A DNA stretch of 64,000 nt, taken from positions 470,001 to 534,000 of the forward strand of contig CAJNDS010002064.1 in assembly GCA_905221605.1 (NCBI GenBank), written 5' to 3'. The first letter of the stretch is position 1, and each line of letters begins with the position of its first letter. This DNA comes from Symbiodinium natans (taxonomy: Eukaryota > Sar > Dinophyceae > Suessiales > Symbiodiniaceae). Of the stretch, positions 30,284 through 42,500 are shown piece by piece. The translations under genes and the position numbers were made by a program. The notes under the pieces are model-generated. The model saw only the letters and a list, made by a program, of their open reading frames with translations, had not been told where the DNA came from and searched no databases.

Positions 30284-31401
30284 TACCTCCAAAGCCGCCA
30301 TGGTCGCCGTTTCCATGATGGGCTGCCAGCGCATCTGGCTCTAATCGGTTTTTCTGGCCACTGCAGCCAGGGAGGCGGCGGGGAAGCACCTGCCGAACAG
30401 GGCTTTGGGGTGTTGGGCTTCTGTCAGCATCATGGTCTCAGAGGGTTGAGATCGTATGTCGTTAACCCGAAGCCCTAAACCTTAAAGCCCCAAACTAGGC
30501 GTTTCTTAGATGGCTTCACGATTTAGATGTTCCAGTGTTAGCAAATCAGCGGAGCGTTTCTGAAGGCAGAGCCTCTTCAAGCCCGAACCGGCCTAACCCT
30601 GCACCAGCCAGGCTTGTGGTGCCTCGAAGGGACCGGGCTGTTGCAGGGCTGGCAACCTACTGAAACACCTCCAAGCCCCAAGCCCCTGGCCCAAAAACCC
30701 CAAACCCCAAACCTTGTGGCGCAGTGTCATGTTTCACGCTGGCGCCCGTTATTCGCTCTTCGGGAAAAGACCAAATTGCAGATCGTGGAACCATGATGAA
30801 CCATGTTGCCACGAAAACTGGGCTCTACCTCAGACATCTCAGGGCGGAAGATCTAAGGCTTGGGTAATCTCAAACAGAAACCTGAATTGGGTATGGTTTA
30901 CGCATGTTTCCGAGTTTACACACACAAAGATAAAGCAGCAGGCGGCTCAGAATATACCCATCAAACAATGGGTCTGCCGCTCCTCTAGGTAGCTGCGGCT
31001 GGAACTTCGCGAAAGAGATTTAGCCCAAGAAGAGTCATCTGTTCGGGTCACCCAGATTAAATGGTCCATCCAAATTCGCTGATTTCTTCATGAATGGACC
31101 GATTTTCGATTTCGGATGTTCCGCTCCAATCCCTTGTGGTTTGGTGGTTTGCATGACAAAATCCGCTTCGATGAAGGTCCGCTGCTCTTCCGCTGCTCTC
31201 GAAAGGTCGGATGCAGAAAGTCAAGCGCTTGAAAATCAAGATGCCAGATCAAAAGATGACATAACTTGATTACGCAATTTTCTTTCATCTTCGATTATGC
31301 AAGGGAAGGACACAACAAGATTACATCATCAGATGACATCAGCATGTATGAAGATAGGCCAGTCATAGACCTTTCCACACCTGCATCAGACTTGAGTGGC
31401 C
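30284..31401. other. Upstream region of the TIR-like gene, nothing recognised
   Basis: GC-moderate unique sequence. No spliced-leader relic (CCATTTTGGCTCAAG) and no TATA-like element found before the ATG at 31402. Confidence 0.4.
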
Positions 31402-33018
31402 ATGCCCCGTGAGTCTGATGAATTTTCCCCTGAGATGCATGTGCCCGCAGAGAGAGAGGCTGTCGAGGCTCGGATCTCAAGTCCTTCAAGGAAAGAAGAT
31501 GGCGAAGATGACAAAGGTGAAGAAGATGAAAAAGAACCCCGAGCAGGGTTGAGCGTTGAGCGAAAGTTGTCACAAAAGTTACGAGAGTCCAGTGGGGGCA
31601 GATGCAGCGAGATCAATCAGGAGCGATTGATGACTCGACTCGCCAATCGCTTGGCAGCGATGGCACTGACTGATGAGAAGTATCTTCGAGCAACACCGGC
31701 AAGCCGGGTCATAGAGCGTGCCGGCCGTGCACTGAGACCGGGCACTCATGTTTGCTTTGAGCACAGCCGACAGGTGAAAGAGATCAGCAAATTCCTCTCT
31801 CATAGTTGGCAGTCGTCACCATTGTGGAAGTTAGTGACCTTGCAGATGTTCTACAACTGGAAAGTTGCTGCGCTGGCCAGCAACCTGCTTGCGCTTCTGG
31901 CGATGATCATGTCTTCCTATGGCTTTTTGCCGCCCATGTATGAGAGAACGCCGCGATTTGGAGAACCAATGATGGCAGGAGTGTGGGCAACATCTATAGG
32001 GATGTTGAGCTTTGTGTTGGTTTGGGCCTTTCGACCTCCAAGAGACATGATTTTCTTGGATCGAATCTGCATCAACCAGGCAGATGCTAAACAAAGGGGC
32101 GAAGGGCTGGTGAATCTGGGAGCCTGCCTAAGGTGCTCCAAGAATTTGTTGGTGATTTGGGACGAGACGTACTGCCGGAGGCTTTGGTGTTTGTTTGAAA
32201 TCGCTGCGTACTTGAAGACGCACGAGGACAGCACCCTGCTGGTCCAACCATTAATCCTCACACAATTTGTTGTCAGCCTCTTCGTCCTGAACTTCGTGCT
32301 GTGGGGCTTGAATATGGTGATGGTGTATGACAGTGTCTTCACAATTCCTCTCTATGTTCTCGGAACAAGCGCTTATGGCTGGCTGATCGCGCGCAATGTG
32401 CTCCAATACTCCAAGAGCTTTGATTCAATCAACAGTCAGTTGCAGAACATTGAATTTGAGAAGGCCGAGTGCTACTGCTGCTCCGTGGATCACACGGGCC
32501 CACAAGGCCAAAGCTTTCCGTGTGACCGCTTTTGCATTCGCAGATGTGTGCAGCTTTGGTTTGGCTCTGTCGAGGAGTTTGAGAAGTCAGTTCAGACTCG
32601 GGTCAAGGATGTCTTGAGCCGTCAGTTTAGCGACCGAATCTGTCCTTACCCCTTGCTGATCATAACCATGCTGCCGTTTCTGTGGATACAGTTGGACTAC
32701 GCAGCAGATTGGTTTGCGCAGGGAGACAATTCTGCAGGTGTGGCTACGATGATTTTCGGTGTGGTCCTTCCGGTGGTAAATCATCCCATATTGATTGCGC
32801 CAGTTCTTCGTGTTGTGCGGAGCTTGCCTCAATCCTGTCCGCACATTCTTCAACAGATTCTGGGAAGTGCTGTGTTCGTGGTCATTAGCCTCACGACACA
32901 GGCTGCATATCAGCTTTCCATTGACTCTTTTGGACTTCTTCTTGGCATTCTGATCTTTTGTGTATCCTTGTTAATTCCGAACGCACTACTTTGGAGGTGT
33001 GCCATGAGACTCTATTGA
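31402..33018 (+). CDS. Intronless TIR-like protein with about eight membrane helices
   Basis: The frame is open from an in-frame GTG two codons upstream, but the ATG at 31402 (MPRESDEF) is the sensible eukaryotic start, giving 538 residues. The acidic N-terminus is followed by a TIR-like domain split by two helices: FLSHSW (about 131-136), helices at about 155-172 and 191-209, then FLDRICINQAD (about 218-228) and YCRRLWCLFEIAAY (about 257-270). The last fits the W-C-x-x-E motif, whose Glu (about 266) is catalytic in NAD-cleaving TIR domains. Helix pairs follow at about 284-332, 417-470 and 486-528, with a Cys-rich loop (CYCCS) near 357. This architecture is familiar in dinoflagellate genomes; substrate and role are unknown. 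An uninterrupted gene in an intron-dense window suggests retrocopy origin. It lies between two 1.6-kb direct repeats. Confidence 0.85.
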   Translation: MPRESDEFSPEMHVPAEREAVEARISSPSRKEDGEDDKGEEDEKEPRAGLSVERKLSQKLRESSGGRCSEINQERLMTRLANRLAAMALTDEKYLRATPASRVIERAGRALRPGTHVCFEHSRQVKEISKFLSHSWQSSPLWKLVTLQMFYNWKVAALASNLLALLAMIMSSYGFLPPMYERTPRFGEPMMAGVWATSIGMLSFVLVWAFRPPRDMIFLDRICINQADAKQRGEGLVNLGACLRCSKNLLVIWDETYCRRLWCLFEIAAYLKTHEDSTLLVQPLILTQFVVSLFVLNFVLWGLNMVMVYDSVFTIPLYVLGTSAYGWLIARNVLQYSKSFDSINSQLQNIEFEKAECYCCSVDHTGPQGQSFPCDRFCIRRCVQLWFGSVEEFEKSVQTRVKDVLSRQFSDRICPYPLLIITMLPFLWIQLDYAADWFAQGDNSAGVATMIFGVVLPVVNHPILIAPVLRVVRSLPQSCPHILQQILGSAVFVVISLTTQAAYQLSIDSFGLLLGILIFCVSLLIPNALLWRCAMRLY

Positions 33019-33383
33019 CGCCAGCGCATCTCGATACAGTTGCTAGGTACTGCTAAGTGTCGAGAACATGTCGAGCAACATGTCCATCGTGAAACGATGA
33101 AGACAAGTCTTAGATATTCTTCAAGTATGCAGCATGCTGCACTGGGCGGGTGCAACCATGAAGTGCAGACAAAAAGGGCCAAAGGACGTGCTTCAAACTG
33201 TTTCAGGTGCTTTGTTTTTTGAATCGCTGAGTTGCTTGAACTGTACTTCCCAGGTGAACGTTTCAGGATACAACGTTTCAGTACAGAATATTTATTTCAG
33301 TTGGATAGACAAATTGTCGAGACATGCATCTATGGACATGTTGCTGGATGATGTTTGAACCTTCTTGGATCTAAAGATCCACG

Positions 33384-34969
33384 TCTCTCTCTCTCTCTCT
33401 CCTGTTTTGCACATGTGACGCACATGCCCTTTAAGCGTCGCTCCATGACTGCATAACTAAGGCTGGTCAAGCTCGCCGGGCTAGCCGAAAACCAGGAACC
33501 TGCTGTTCGGCGGAGGTTGTTGTAGGTTAGGATCTTTGACGCATATAATATTATATATGTGTATATATATATATATGCATACATACATATAATATGCGTA
33601 CATATATGCATATACGCATATATATATATGTGTTTAAATATATTTCAGTATGTTTCTATCTGATGGTATCTGTACAATGAAACCCTTTTTACAGGGCCCC
33701 CGAGACAAGCCATCTTTCCTCAATGAGTGGATGCGCTGCATCAGCAGGCAGCGGTCGCCGCAGCACCCAAGCATTGGGAAACACTCCTGGAGGACAGAGT
33801 CCGGGCGGCACCGGCACATGTGAAGAGAAGAGAATCAGGCAAAGAGAAGAATACTACCACTAGCAAGTGCAAGTGAAGAACCTCTGGGGCCGGAAAGGGC
33901 TAGATCAGTTGCTGTTTTGCAGAGCGATGCATACTGATACTTGTGGACTCGGGAGGATGTTGCAACACGATTGCTGCCTGAGGCCAGGCAAGGCTTGCAG
34001 GAATGATATATACTGCGGTGTCTGAGACGTAGACTTCGTTTGCGCTACCAGCTGGGCAGGTCGGTCAATTGTCTGCTGCCGGTAGGGCCATGATGTCTTC
34101 ACAGCTCAAGGGCAAGATTGGCGGCGTCCACAGTGACAGAGAGCACAACATGCGCAAACGATGCCTTCCCACTGCCACGGTTGAACAAGGCTTGGGCAAT
34201 AGCTCCAAGCACGCCGCTTTGCAGAAGGCTTTGGCTGTGGGTGTGTGGGGAGCCAAGTCGGCCTGACGCAACAATCGCAGGTGCATGTTCTGTGTAAACA
34301 CGTACCTGTGAGAAATTCAGGTTGCCAGCGCATGCGGCTCAGATTTTTGGATGTGTACGAGGTCTCCAAGCCATTCCCCACCTGTCCTGAGGACTGCAGC
34401 AGAAGGCTCCAAGTCCAAGAAGCGCACAGCAGCTCCGGCAGGGCCAGATGGTAGACTGAGCAGCTCGGGCGCTATTTAGGGTTTAGGGTCTAGGGTCTGG
34501 GGTTTAGGGTTTAGGGATGCTTGCTTTGACTGTGCTACTAGTTTCGTCATGCATCTCTGTGGTCAGCATGCCGCTTGTGAACCAATGCTTGCGCATCAAA
34601 GGCAAGAAGCAGCGCGGCAAGCAAACTCGGGCGAAGAAGTCGTGAAAAGTCCGAGCGGCACTAGGCATTCTGATTGCGAGATGTTTCTTCGGGCGTCGGC
34701 TTATCAGTTGCCGAGAGCAGGTGGGAACAGCATGAAACACATTGAAACACCGTGCAGGCACTCTTGGCCCGACTTTTCGGGAAGAAGGTCCATTGGTTCC
34801 TCTTTTTCAGATCTTGAAGAAGAACAAAACCTGGTTCTTCATGGATGATATTCTACACGCGCCGAGGACAATGAAGACAGTCCCATATTATCAAGACATA
34901 TTTCACCAATCCATTCAAATCATACCCAAATAACGAGAGATGATTCCTGGCCCTGTTCTTGTGCCCGAC
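33384..34969. repeat. Segmental duplication, copy 2 (1.6 kb)
   Basis: Direct-repeat partner of 26247-27845, about 7.13 kb downstream. The 65-codon frame and the TTTAGGG block (34465-34517) are retained. A few substitutions and short indels show that it is not an assembly copy of the same molecule. Confidence 0.9.
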
Positions 34970-35165
34970 GCTGAGCTGCGCGACTGGGCCCGCATCTTTA
35001 CCAGGACAGCACCAGCTGAGCCACAGCCTGACATACATACATTCATGGGCAGCCAGTGGAGGTTGCGCTGACGCCTCAATCCAGCTTGTTCAAAACCTTT
35101 TGGGGGTATCAGGTGGTTAGATCATTTTTCAAGTCTGACTCTTTCAGGTGGAGACTGGAGAGTTT

Positions 35166-35215
35166 GGGGGTGGGGGGGGGAAGCAGCAAATCGAGACACC
35201 CCCCCCCCCCCCCAA
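35166..35215. repeat. Hairpin with homopolymer arms (G then C)
   Basis: A G-rich run, about 18 bases of unique sequence, then about 15 C. The arms can pair. Confidence 0.7.
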
Positions 35216-35624
35216 GTTTCCTTATCGAGCCGAAACACCAGGTGGCCACAAGGATATGCGAGGATTCCGGAACGTCATGTGATGTGCACGGACACAAACT
35301 GCTTTCGAGGGGCGACCATGGCTGGATCAGCGGTGCTGGCTTAGGCGATGAATGATATAATGATATAATGATATAATGATATATTCGTCGTGTTGTCTTG
35401 TACAGCACTACATATAATGAGCTCTCGCATGTTCTGTGAGATGCAAGATTCTTGCCGTAGCTCGCGGTCTCGGTTCTTCGGCACCGCGTCGCTGCCTTTC
35501 CAACTGGGAAGTCACAGAGATTCACAGAACCCAGCCCCTCCAGACTAACTTTGACTCAGATGCTCCAAGCTTGTTGCATTTTGCTGGACTCGTTTAACCT
35601 GAGGGCATTCCTGAATAGTTACTA

Positions 35625-35725
35625 GGTATTCCGTTGGGGTATTTCTTATTTTCCCTGATTTTATGATCTTTAAGAGGATCATATTGAGGAATATTGTTGA
35701 GAGGGGTTGACAAGGACCATCCTAG
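35625..35725. mobile_element. Introner-like element, family B, copy 2
   Basis: Shares GAGGATCATATT, GAGAGGGG/GAGGGTG and AAGGACCATCCTAG with the intron at 5284-5381, but is more AT-rich. No coding frame could be joined around it. Confidence 0.5.
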
Positions 35726-35801
35726 GGCCTAGGTAAAGATACAAGTGTGATGCGCCCGGCGTCACAGCAGCTCGCTGACTGCCGGTGGCCACCACAAGGC
35801 G

Positions 35802-35822
35802 TTTTTTTTTTTATTTTTTTTT

Positions 35823-35882
<60 letters not shown>

Positions 35883-35941
35883 TCCTTCTGCAGGCTTTTC
35901 AGAGGGGTCACACTTCACTTCGTTCCCCCCCCCCCCCCCCC
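35802..35941. repeat. Poly-T, 57-base poly-G and 17-base poly-C tracts
   Basis: T-rich run to 35824, then 57 consecutive G to 35881, 43 other bases, then 17 C from 35925. Lengths in such runs are unreliable in assemblies. Confidence 0.9.
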
Positions 35942-36465
35942 AAAGCTTTTGAACCCAAGTCGCAGGGCGTGGTAGTCACTGGCAGGAATCCCTGGCAGTC
36001 TTTGAGTTCTTGGAAGGTTTTACTGAAGTTCTAGTGCTCTTTGGAATGGCAAAGCGGGACTCGCACCAGCTCGCTGTACACACGCTCACACGCTCACTCA
36101 GACACACAGGTTAAGGAGTTTGGGAGCCCTCCGGCTCGGACTTTGTGCAGGCTTGTGTGAATTAACTTAGTCTTATTTAGCGCCCAATGTTGAGAGCCTT
36201 GCCGTCTCTTCTGGCCAGGGCTTCTGTCTGCAGCACGGACGTCATGGCCGCCTCGAGACGGCATTGATTGGAGTAACTGAGTAACGCAGAGTGGGATTTC
36301 AAGTCAGAAAGAAGGCAGCGAAGTGTGTGTTGACCCGCAGGGGGTCAGGGCCTTGGAGGGCTGTCAGGATGCCGTGGAAACCCTAAACCCTAAACCCTAA
36401 ACCCTAAAGCCATGCAAGCCCAAGCCGATGCATCAAGTCGACCTTGGACCTAAGTCTGCACTGGA

Positions 36466-39400
36466 ATGAAATTGAGACAGCCCCTCATTCTACATTGGCC
36501 ACATCCCCCAAGCTCTGTGGTGGACCGTCACCCACCCATAGACCTGATCCTAGCATATCCTAGCGTCTGGCATAATTACTATAAAGACCGCAAGTGTTGC
36601 TTTCGGGCCCCGGTGGAGGTGACTGGAGAACAGAAGAAGTGCTTGCTGGAGCTGGGCGTCGACCTCTCGGCCGAGGAACGGTACGGACGAACGCCAGCAC
36701 ATTCTGCTGCGCGACACGGACATGCGGAGGCGCTTCAGATGCTGAAGCAGCTCGGCGCTGACCTCTCGGCCGTGGACTGGGATGGGCGAAGGCCAGCACA
36801 TGAGGCTGCGAGCAACGGACGTGCGCAAGTGCTCTGCGTGCTAAAGGAGTGGGGCGCCGACCTCTCGGCCCCGAATTGGTGGGGTGACACACCGGCACAT
36901 GAGGCGGCGCAACATGGACATGTGGAGGCACTGCACATGCTCAAGAATCTGGGCGCCGACCTTTCGGCCAAGAACGACAGGGGCGACACGCCAGCACAGC
37001 TGGCAGCACTATGTGGACAAGAGGAGGCACTGCGCACGTTGAAGGAGTTGGGTGCCGACCTCACGGAGGCACACGAATCAGTGTTGCAAGGCAACACGGA
37101 GGGACTGCGTATGCTCAAGAAGCTGGATGTTGCAGTCTCGTCATTAGCACGTGCTGCCGCATCACAAGGACACGTAGAGGCACTGCACACGCTACGCCAG
37201 CTGGGGGTCGACCTTTCTGCCAAAGGTGAGGAGGGTCGAACGCCAGCACATGATGCAGCAAGCAATGAACATCTCGAGGTGCTCCGCGCTCTGCACGCAC
37301 TTGGTGCTGACCTCTCGACCAAGGATGAGTGTGGCAAAGCACCAGCGCATTATGCCGCGCGACATGGACAAGCAGAGGCGCTTCGCGTGCTGAAGCAGCT
37401 GGGTGCCGACCTCTCGGCTCAAAGTTCCTATTTTGGTATCTCGCCAGCACATGAAGCGGCAACATATGGACATGTGGATGCGCTCCGCGTTCTCAAGAAT
37501 CTGGATGCCGACCTCTCGGCCAAGGATCGAAAGGGCGACACGCCCGCACAGCTGGCAGCACTACATGGACAAGAGGAGGCACTGGGCGTTTTGAAGGAGT
37601 TGGGTGCCGACCTCACGCCGGCGCACGAAGCCGTGTTGCAAGGACATCTGGCCGGGCTCCGCATGCTTCAAGGGCTGGGCTTCAATCCGGGTTGTGACCG
37701 GTACAAAGTCTGCGACGATGACAGGTACATGTACTTGATGTTGAAAGAGGAGATGGGCGCCGACCTCACACAAGCACAAAAAAACGCGCACGTTGAAGCC
37801 GTATTGCGAAGTCGTCGCGAGGGCGGGGAGTTTCAGGAGGATTTCCTCCGTCCGTGGAGTGTTCAGGACCAGGGCAGGTGCATGATGTTTAACGATGCTG
37901 CCGTATATGCTGCAACAACAGGAGGACACGCGGACACGCTGCGTGCGTTGCACGAGCTTGGGGTCAACGTTTTGTACCCATGCCACTCATGCCACAGCTC
38001 TGTACACCTCGCAGCACGCAGTGGACAAGTTGAGGTTATCCGCGTGCTGCATGAGCTGGGTGGCGACCTTTGGGCCATGGATGGTCGGAGAGCATCCACA
38101 CCAGCATCGTTGGCAGCAGAGTATGGCCAAGCAGAGGTACTTCGTGTGTTGCACGAGCTGGGCGTCGACCTGAAGGAGCGAGACTATGGACTTAGAATCA
38201 AAGCCGTGGTAGCAAAAGCCCATGGTGCAGCGCGCAAGGGACATGCCGAGGTGCTCTGCGTGCTGAAGGAGTGTGGCGACGACCTCTCGGCCCCGGATTG
38301 GCGGGGTGACACGCCAGCACATGCAGCAGCGCAACATGGACAGGTGGAGACGCTGCGCATGCTCAGGAAGCTGGGAGCTGACCTTTCGGCCAAGAATTTT
38401 CTGGGCGACACACCAGCACAGACTGCTGCGATACGTGGACAAGAGGAGGCACTCCGCGTGTTGAAGGAGCTGGGCGCTGACCTCACACAGGCACATGAAG
38501 CCGTGTTGCAAGGACACATGACAGGACTCCGTATGCTCAAGGAGGTGGACATTGTGTTCAGTAGCCCAGTAGCAGTAGCACTTGTAGTAGCCTCACGAGG
38601 AAGCGCAGAGGCGCTCCACACACTACACAGGCTGGGTGTCCGGCTTTCAGCTTTTCTAGAGGATGGTCGAACGCCAGCACATGAGGCGGCACGACATGGA
38701 CATGTGGAGGCACTGCGCATGCTCAAGAATCTGGGTGCCGACCTTTCGGCCAAGAACGACAAGGGCGACACGCCAGCACAGCTGGCAGCACTATGTGGAC
38801 AAGAGGAGGCACTGCGCACGTTGAAGGAGTTGGGTGCCGACCTCACGCAGGCACACGCAGCAGTACTGCAAGGACACGCGGACTCCGTGCGCTCAAGCAG
38901 CTACATGCAGACGTTTCGGCGGCAGAAGAGAACGAGCGAGATCCAGAAATCTTCGGCCTTGAAATTGACATACGCTCGGCACTAGCATTTGAAGCAGCTT
39001 TTCAAGGGGACGCGGAGGCGCTCCGCGTTTTGCACAGGCTGGGGGTCGACCTCTCTGCCTGTAAATCCGAGGACGGTCGAAAGCTAGCACATGTTGCAGC
39101 ACGCAATGGGCGCACAGAGGTGCTTCGGGCGCTGCACGCGCTGGGCCTCGACCTCTCCACCAGGGATGGGCGTGGCAACACGCCAGCACAGTACGCAGCA
39201 CGAGCCTCGCAAGATGAGGTGCTGTTCACGCTGAGAAAACTGGGGGCTGCTGGAGACTTGTCGGGCCAGGCAGTCGGGGTGGCTCTGCTGAGTGGCCGGA
39301 CTGCATGGATCCCTGTGGACGATAGTGACTTCTGCAACTTCAATCGTGTGAAGATTCGTGCGGAGTGGCAGCTGGGAGTTCACATTGAGAGGCTGGTAGC

Positions 39401-39506
39401 CCCCGATGGGAGGTTCCTGGCCGAGTGGCAGACTCTTGCGGCTTCGGGCTTGCCATGGAAAGAGCAAGAGGTGGTGCTGATGGCCAGCGTCCAGGTGCAG
39501 AGCTGA
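36466..39506 (+). CDS. Large ankyrin-repeat protein, frame interrupted once
   Basis: From the ATG at 36466 the frame reads 839 codons to 38985. From about 38881 the ankyrin reading continues in another frame to 39506, giving about 1010 residues in all. About 25 ankyrin-type units of 33 residues (consensus TPAHxAAxxGHxEALRxLKx then LGADLSAKxxxGD) start near residue 55. A block of about 70 residues (a GHVEAL unit, a GQEEAL unit, then LTxAHExVLQG) occurs four times, near 36900, 37440, 38300 and 38690, so repeats were copied in groups. The C-terminal about 75 residues (LSGRTAWIPVDDSDFC) are not ankyrin. Ankyrin arrays bind proteins; the partner is unknown. The break near 38880 fits loss of 1 or 4 bases compared with sister units. 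No intron is seen. Confidence 0.8.
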
Positions 39507-42500
39507 GCTTCAGAGGTCATCAAACTCACCTTCAGTCAGGCGCTGCCGTTCAGTTTCGATTGTGTATATCCTTCTCCTTCGAGCCAGGTGCCCCCTCATC
39601 GGCACGATGCAACGGATGAGAGCGCTCATGAGGCCGGCTGTAGCTGTCGGAGTCGTCCTGAGTCAACAGAATTCCACGTATTCGATGTCTGGTTCATGGC
39701 ACTGCACTTAGCACAGTACCGCAGACGCTGCGTGTACAGATTCGTCAAACACAGTTCGCCGCAAAGCATGGGACCATGACGCAGCAGAAGAAATGCGAAG
39801 AGCCTTCTATTTTTTCGCACCTTATGCTTAGTTGTAAACGCTGCGCGTCGACTCGGCTCGCTTGACGGAGGGGTTGGTGGGTCCCTGGGCTCTCCGGGCC
39901 TCACAAAGAGTGCCGAGGCTACTTACATATCCCTGATGTTCTCCATGCCAAGAGCGGCAGCTTGTCTTTTGCGTAGCGTGGAGGAGGACTTCACCCAAGT
40001 TGCGGCGGCCACTTAGTCTTTCTGCACGAAAGTTTTTCTAGTCCTACCTAAAGCACAACTTTCACCTGTCAAACCGCCTGTGATCATTTGCTGGGTTGGT
40101 TTGCAGATAAATCTGCGGAAAACGCATGCAAATAGCGCGTCTGACGTCAGCACCCTTAAAAAGGCACCTCAGGTTTCAACATGCCTGTGATTGTGTCATT
40201 GTTTCATTGTGTCATTGCTTCGACGTCAACCTGCTCCACGAAGGTAGTTAAGACGCCGCATTGGCGGCCAGCGAATTGCCAGCGCTACAAATTGATGGCC
40301 TGAAGGCCTCAACCAAGTACTACAGATGCCGTGGCCCACAGTGTGTCGAACAGATTGGACTTCGTAGCCATAAGCCGGCGCAGCCCTCGTCAAAAAAGGA
40401 AAGGGATGCACCCAAACTTGCCACGCGCCCCATCCAACCCGGGTCCCTTGGTAATTCAGCCAGCCACCACGAAAGCCAACCCAAAGAAGGCGAAGCAGAA
40501 GAAAACTGCCTAAAACCGGGCTCCACCAGATGATCCCTGGCCATCCAGCGTAGACACACACACACACACAAGCACAATGGAGAAGCGCAAACTGTGAGAA
40601 ACCTGGCAGAGCTGCGAAAGCGTCCATCCCAATTACAGAATGCACGGAGCAAGACATAGCCAGCCCGTCAAGCAGCACGACCCGTGGACGAGATCAAACC
40701 AAGCCATGCCGATTCCAGCGCCACGCAGGCTAAGGGCCCGTGAAACCAAAGTTGCCCCCGGAAACAGCATGTGCCTGTCGGCGCTGGCAAGGTCATCCAT
40801 CGTCCCATAGAGTCGCGCCGTCCGTGAGAGCTGCCTCCCAAGCCATGGACCGAAGGCCCCGCGTGAAACGCGTCCAGCACCCAAGTTTAACCCGGGCAGG
40901 GCGGGCCCGGGCCCAGTGAAAAACCAGGTGAATTTCTGCACCACTGCACCAGGCTGCAGCAGCGCTCCCCTCCCCGAGGGTACATGCCTGTGACCTCCGA
41001 CACAGGTGTCGCGTTCCCAAACGATCCAAAGGGTCGGGGGGCCCAGCGCGCGAAAACTCGGCTCTCCAGTCAAACGAAAACTCGGCTGTCCAGTCAACAG
41101 CCTCCAGATTTAACTCATGTACTGCTGGATGTTGTGGGGGGGAAGTTGTGTGTAATCTGGGGCAAGCTTAGATCGAGCTAGAACGATATACGGGAGGACA
41201 GTGTAGCTTCAGTCCAGGATGCCGACTGGCAGGAATGCACACAGCCATGTCATGGGTGTCGGTCTAAGCCCTAAACACTAAACCCTAAACCCTAAACCCT
41301 AAACCCTAAACCCTAAACCGTCATGTCCGCGCACGTCAGATGTTCCTTTGGCGTGGAGGCGGTAGCAGCCGGTGCCACGCCAGTGACACCAGAAGCATTC
41401 TTTCAGGAGGAGAAAGACAGGACTCGTTCTCATGCATTCAATCAAAGCACTCAGGTGTAGCTCTTGGCAGAGATCTAGCACTTCACTTGCGCATCTTGCT
41501 GTGCTGAACATGCCAGCACACATCATGGACGCAGTTTTTGAAGGTGTGTGATGCGCATGGTGTTAGCTGGGGTCCGGGGTGTGTATGATCTTAGCTGGGT
41601 TAGCTGCTTCTCATTTAAAGCACGAGTTAAGCATCCCCTGCCTCCAGGAGCAAAGGCTCTCCAGCAGGGAACTGTGCCGAGCATGCAAAGGTGACAAAGG
41701 TGCCCGGATGTTTATTGTGATGCTGGTGTCCTTGTCAGTGTGTACGGTGTGCTTTTACTTTCGTAAGACAGCGTCACCCCCCACATGCGCAAATTCCAAG
41801 AGCATCTGGCGTTTGCTGGCGGCAACCAGCTGCGACAAGTCCACCGTTTGACCATTGAGCATGCATGAGCATGCCACAGCTTGCCTCAACCAGAGCTCCA
41901 CAAAACACATGACCGGGTCGGCTATTGAAATCAAGGAACCATGGCCCACGTGCATGTTGCGCAACTGCAGCCTCGTTTGCCTTTTGTGCGGGGCCTCTGC
42001 AAGAGTGGGTGGAAATTGAACGCCATGGACTTCAGCCAGACTCTGCGTGTTTTTTGTGTCATTTGTGTTGAACCAGCAAACCCTGCTGTTTCTTAGTTCG
42101 TTCCTTGCAGCGTTGACCTGGCAGGTTCCGAGCTCCGCGGCCGGCTCTAGCAGCTCCAGGCATCCGACTGTGGAAGGCCCCCGCTTTCTTGCTCAGGGTG
42201 CTGCCGAGTGCTGTAACATGCTGTAACCAGGCTGAGAAAAACCCACCCTGAAACTTCGCAGGGGTTGCAAAAGCCGTATGAGATCGTTCTGGGGGTCTTT
42301 GGCTGTTACTTCCCGCTTTTTTGTAGGGCCGCTGGCATGCCTCTTGAATGTTCTCCCCCCCCCCCCCCCGCCCCCGCCACCAGGGCCCCGCCTCTCAGAA
42401 TTCATCCACTCATCCACCACGCACAGGCTATCCGGACCACTCCTCTGCAGGTCGGCTCGGCGTACCGCTCGCGAGCGCAGCACACCCAGCAAAAAAGAGT

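Larger units (their letters stand above)
34970..36465. other. No gene; homopolymer hairpins, family B element, heptamers
   Basis: G-run and C-run arms at about 35166-35215 and 35825-35941, ATATAATG microsatellite near 35350-35385, element B2 at 35625-35725 and CCCTAAA heptamers at 36379-36410. Confidence 0.6.

Noticed and set aside
31396-31401. GTG as the start of the TIR-like membrane protein
   Set aside because: A nuclear eukaryotic gene should start at ATG; the ATG at 31402 is two codons on.
26247-34969. LTR retrotransposon with 1.6-kb terminal repeats
   Set aside because: No gag-pol frame between the repeats, no TG...CA ends, no primer-binding site, and the interior gene is a membrane TIR-like protein.
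40226-41097. Minus-strand frames of 110-154 codons
   Set aside because: No motifs, overlapping frames in several phases, and a plus-strand lysine-rich ending is as plausible; left unassigned.
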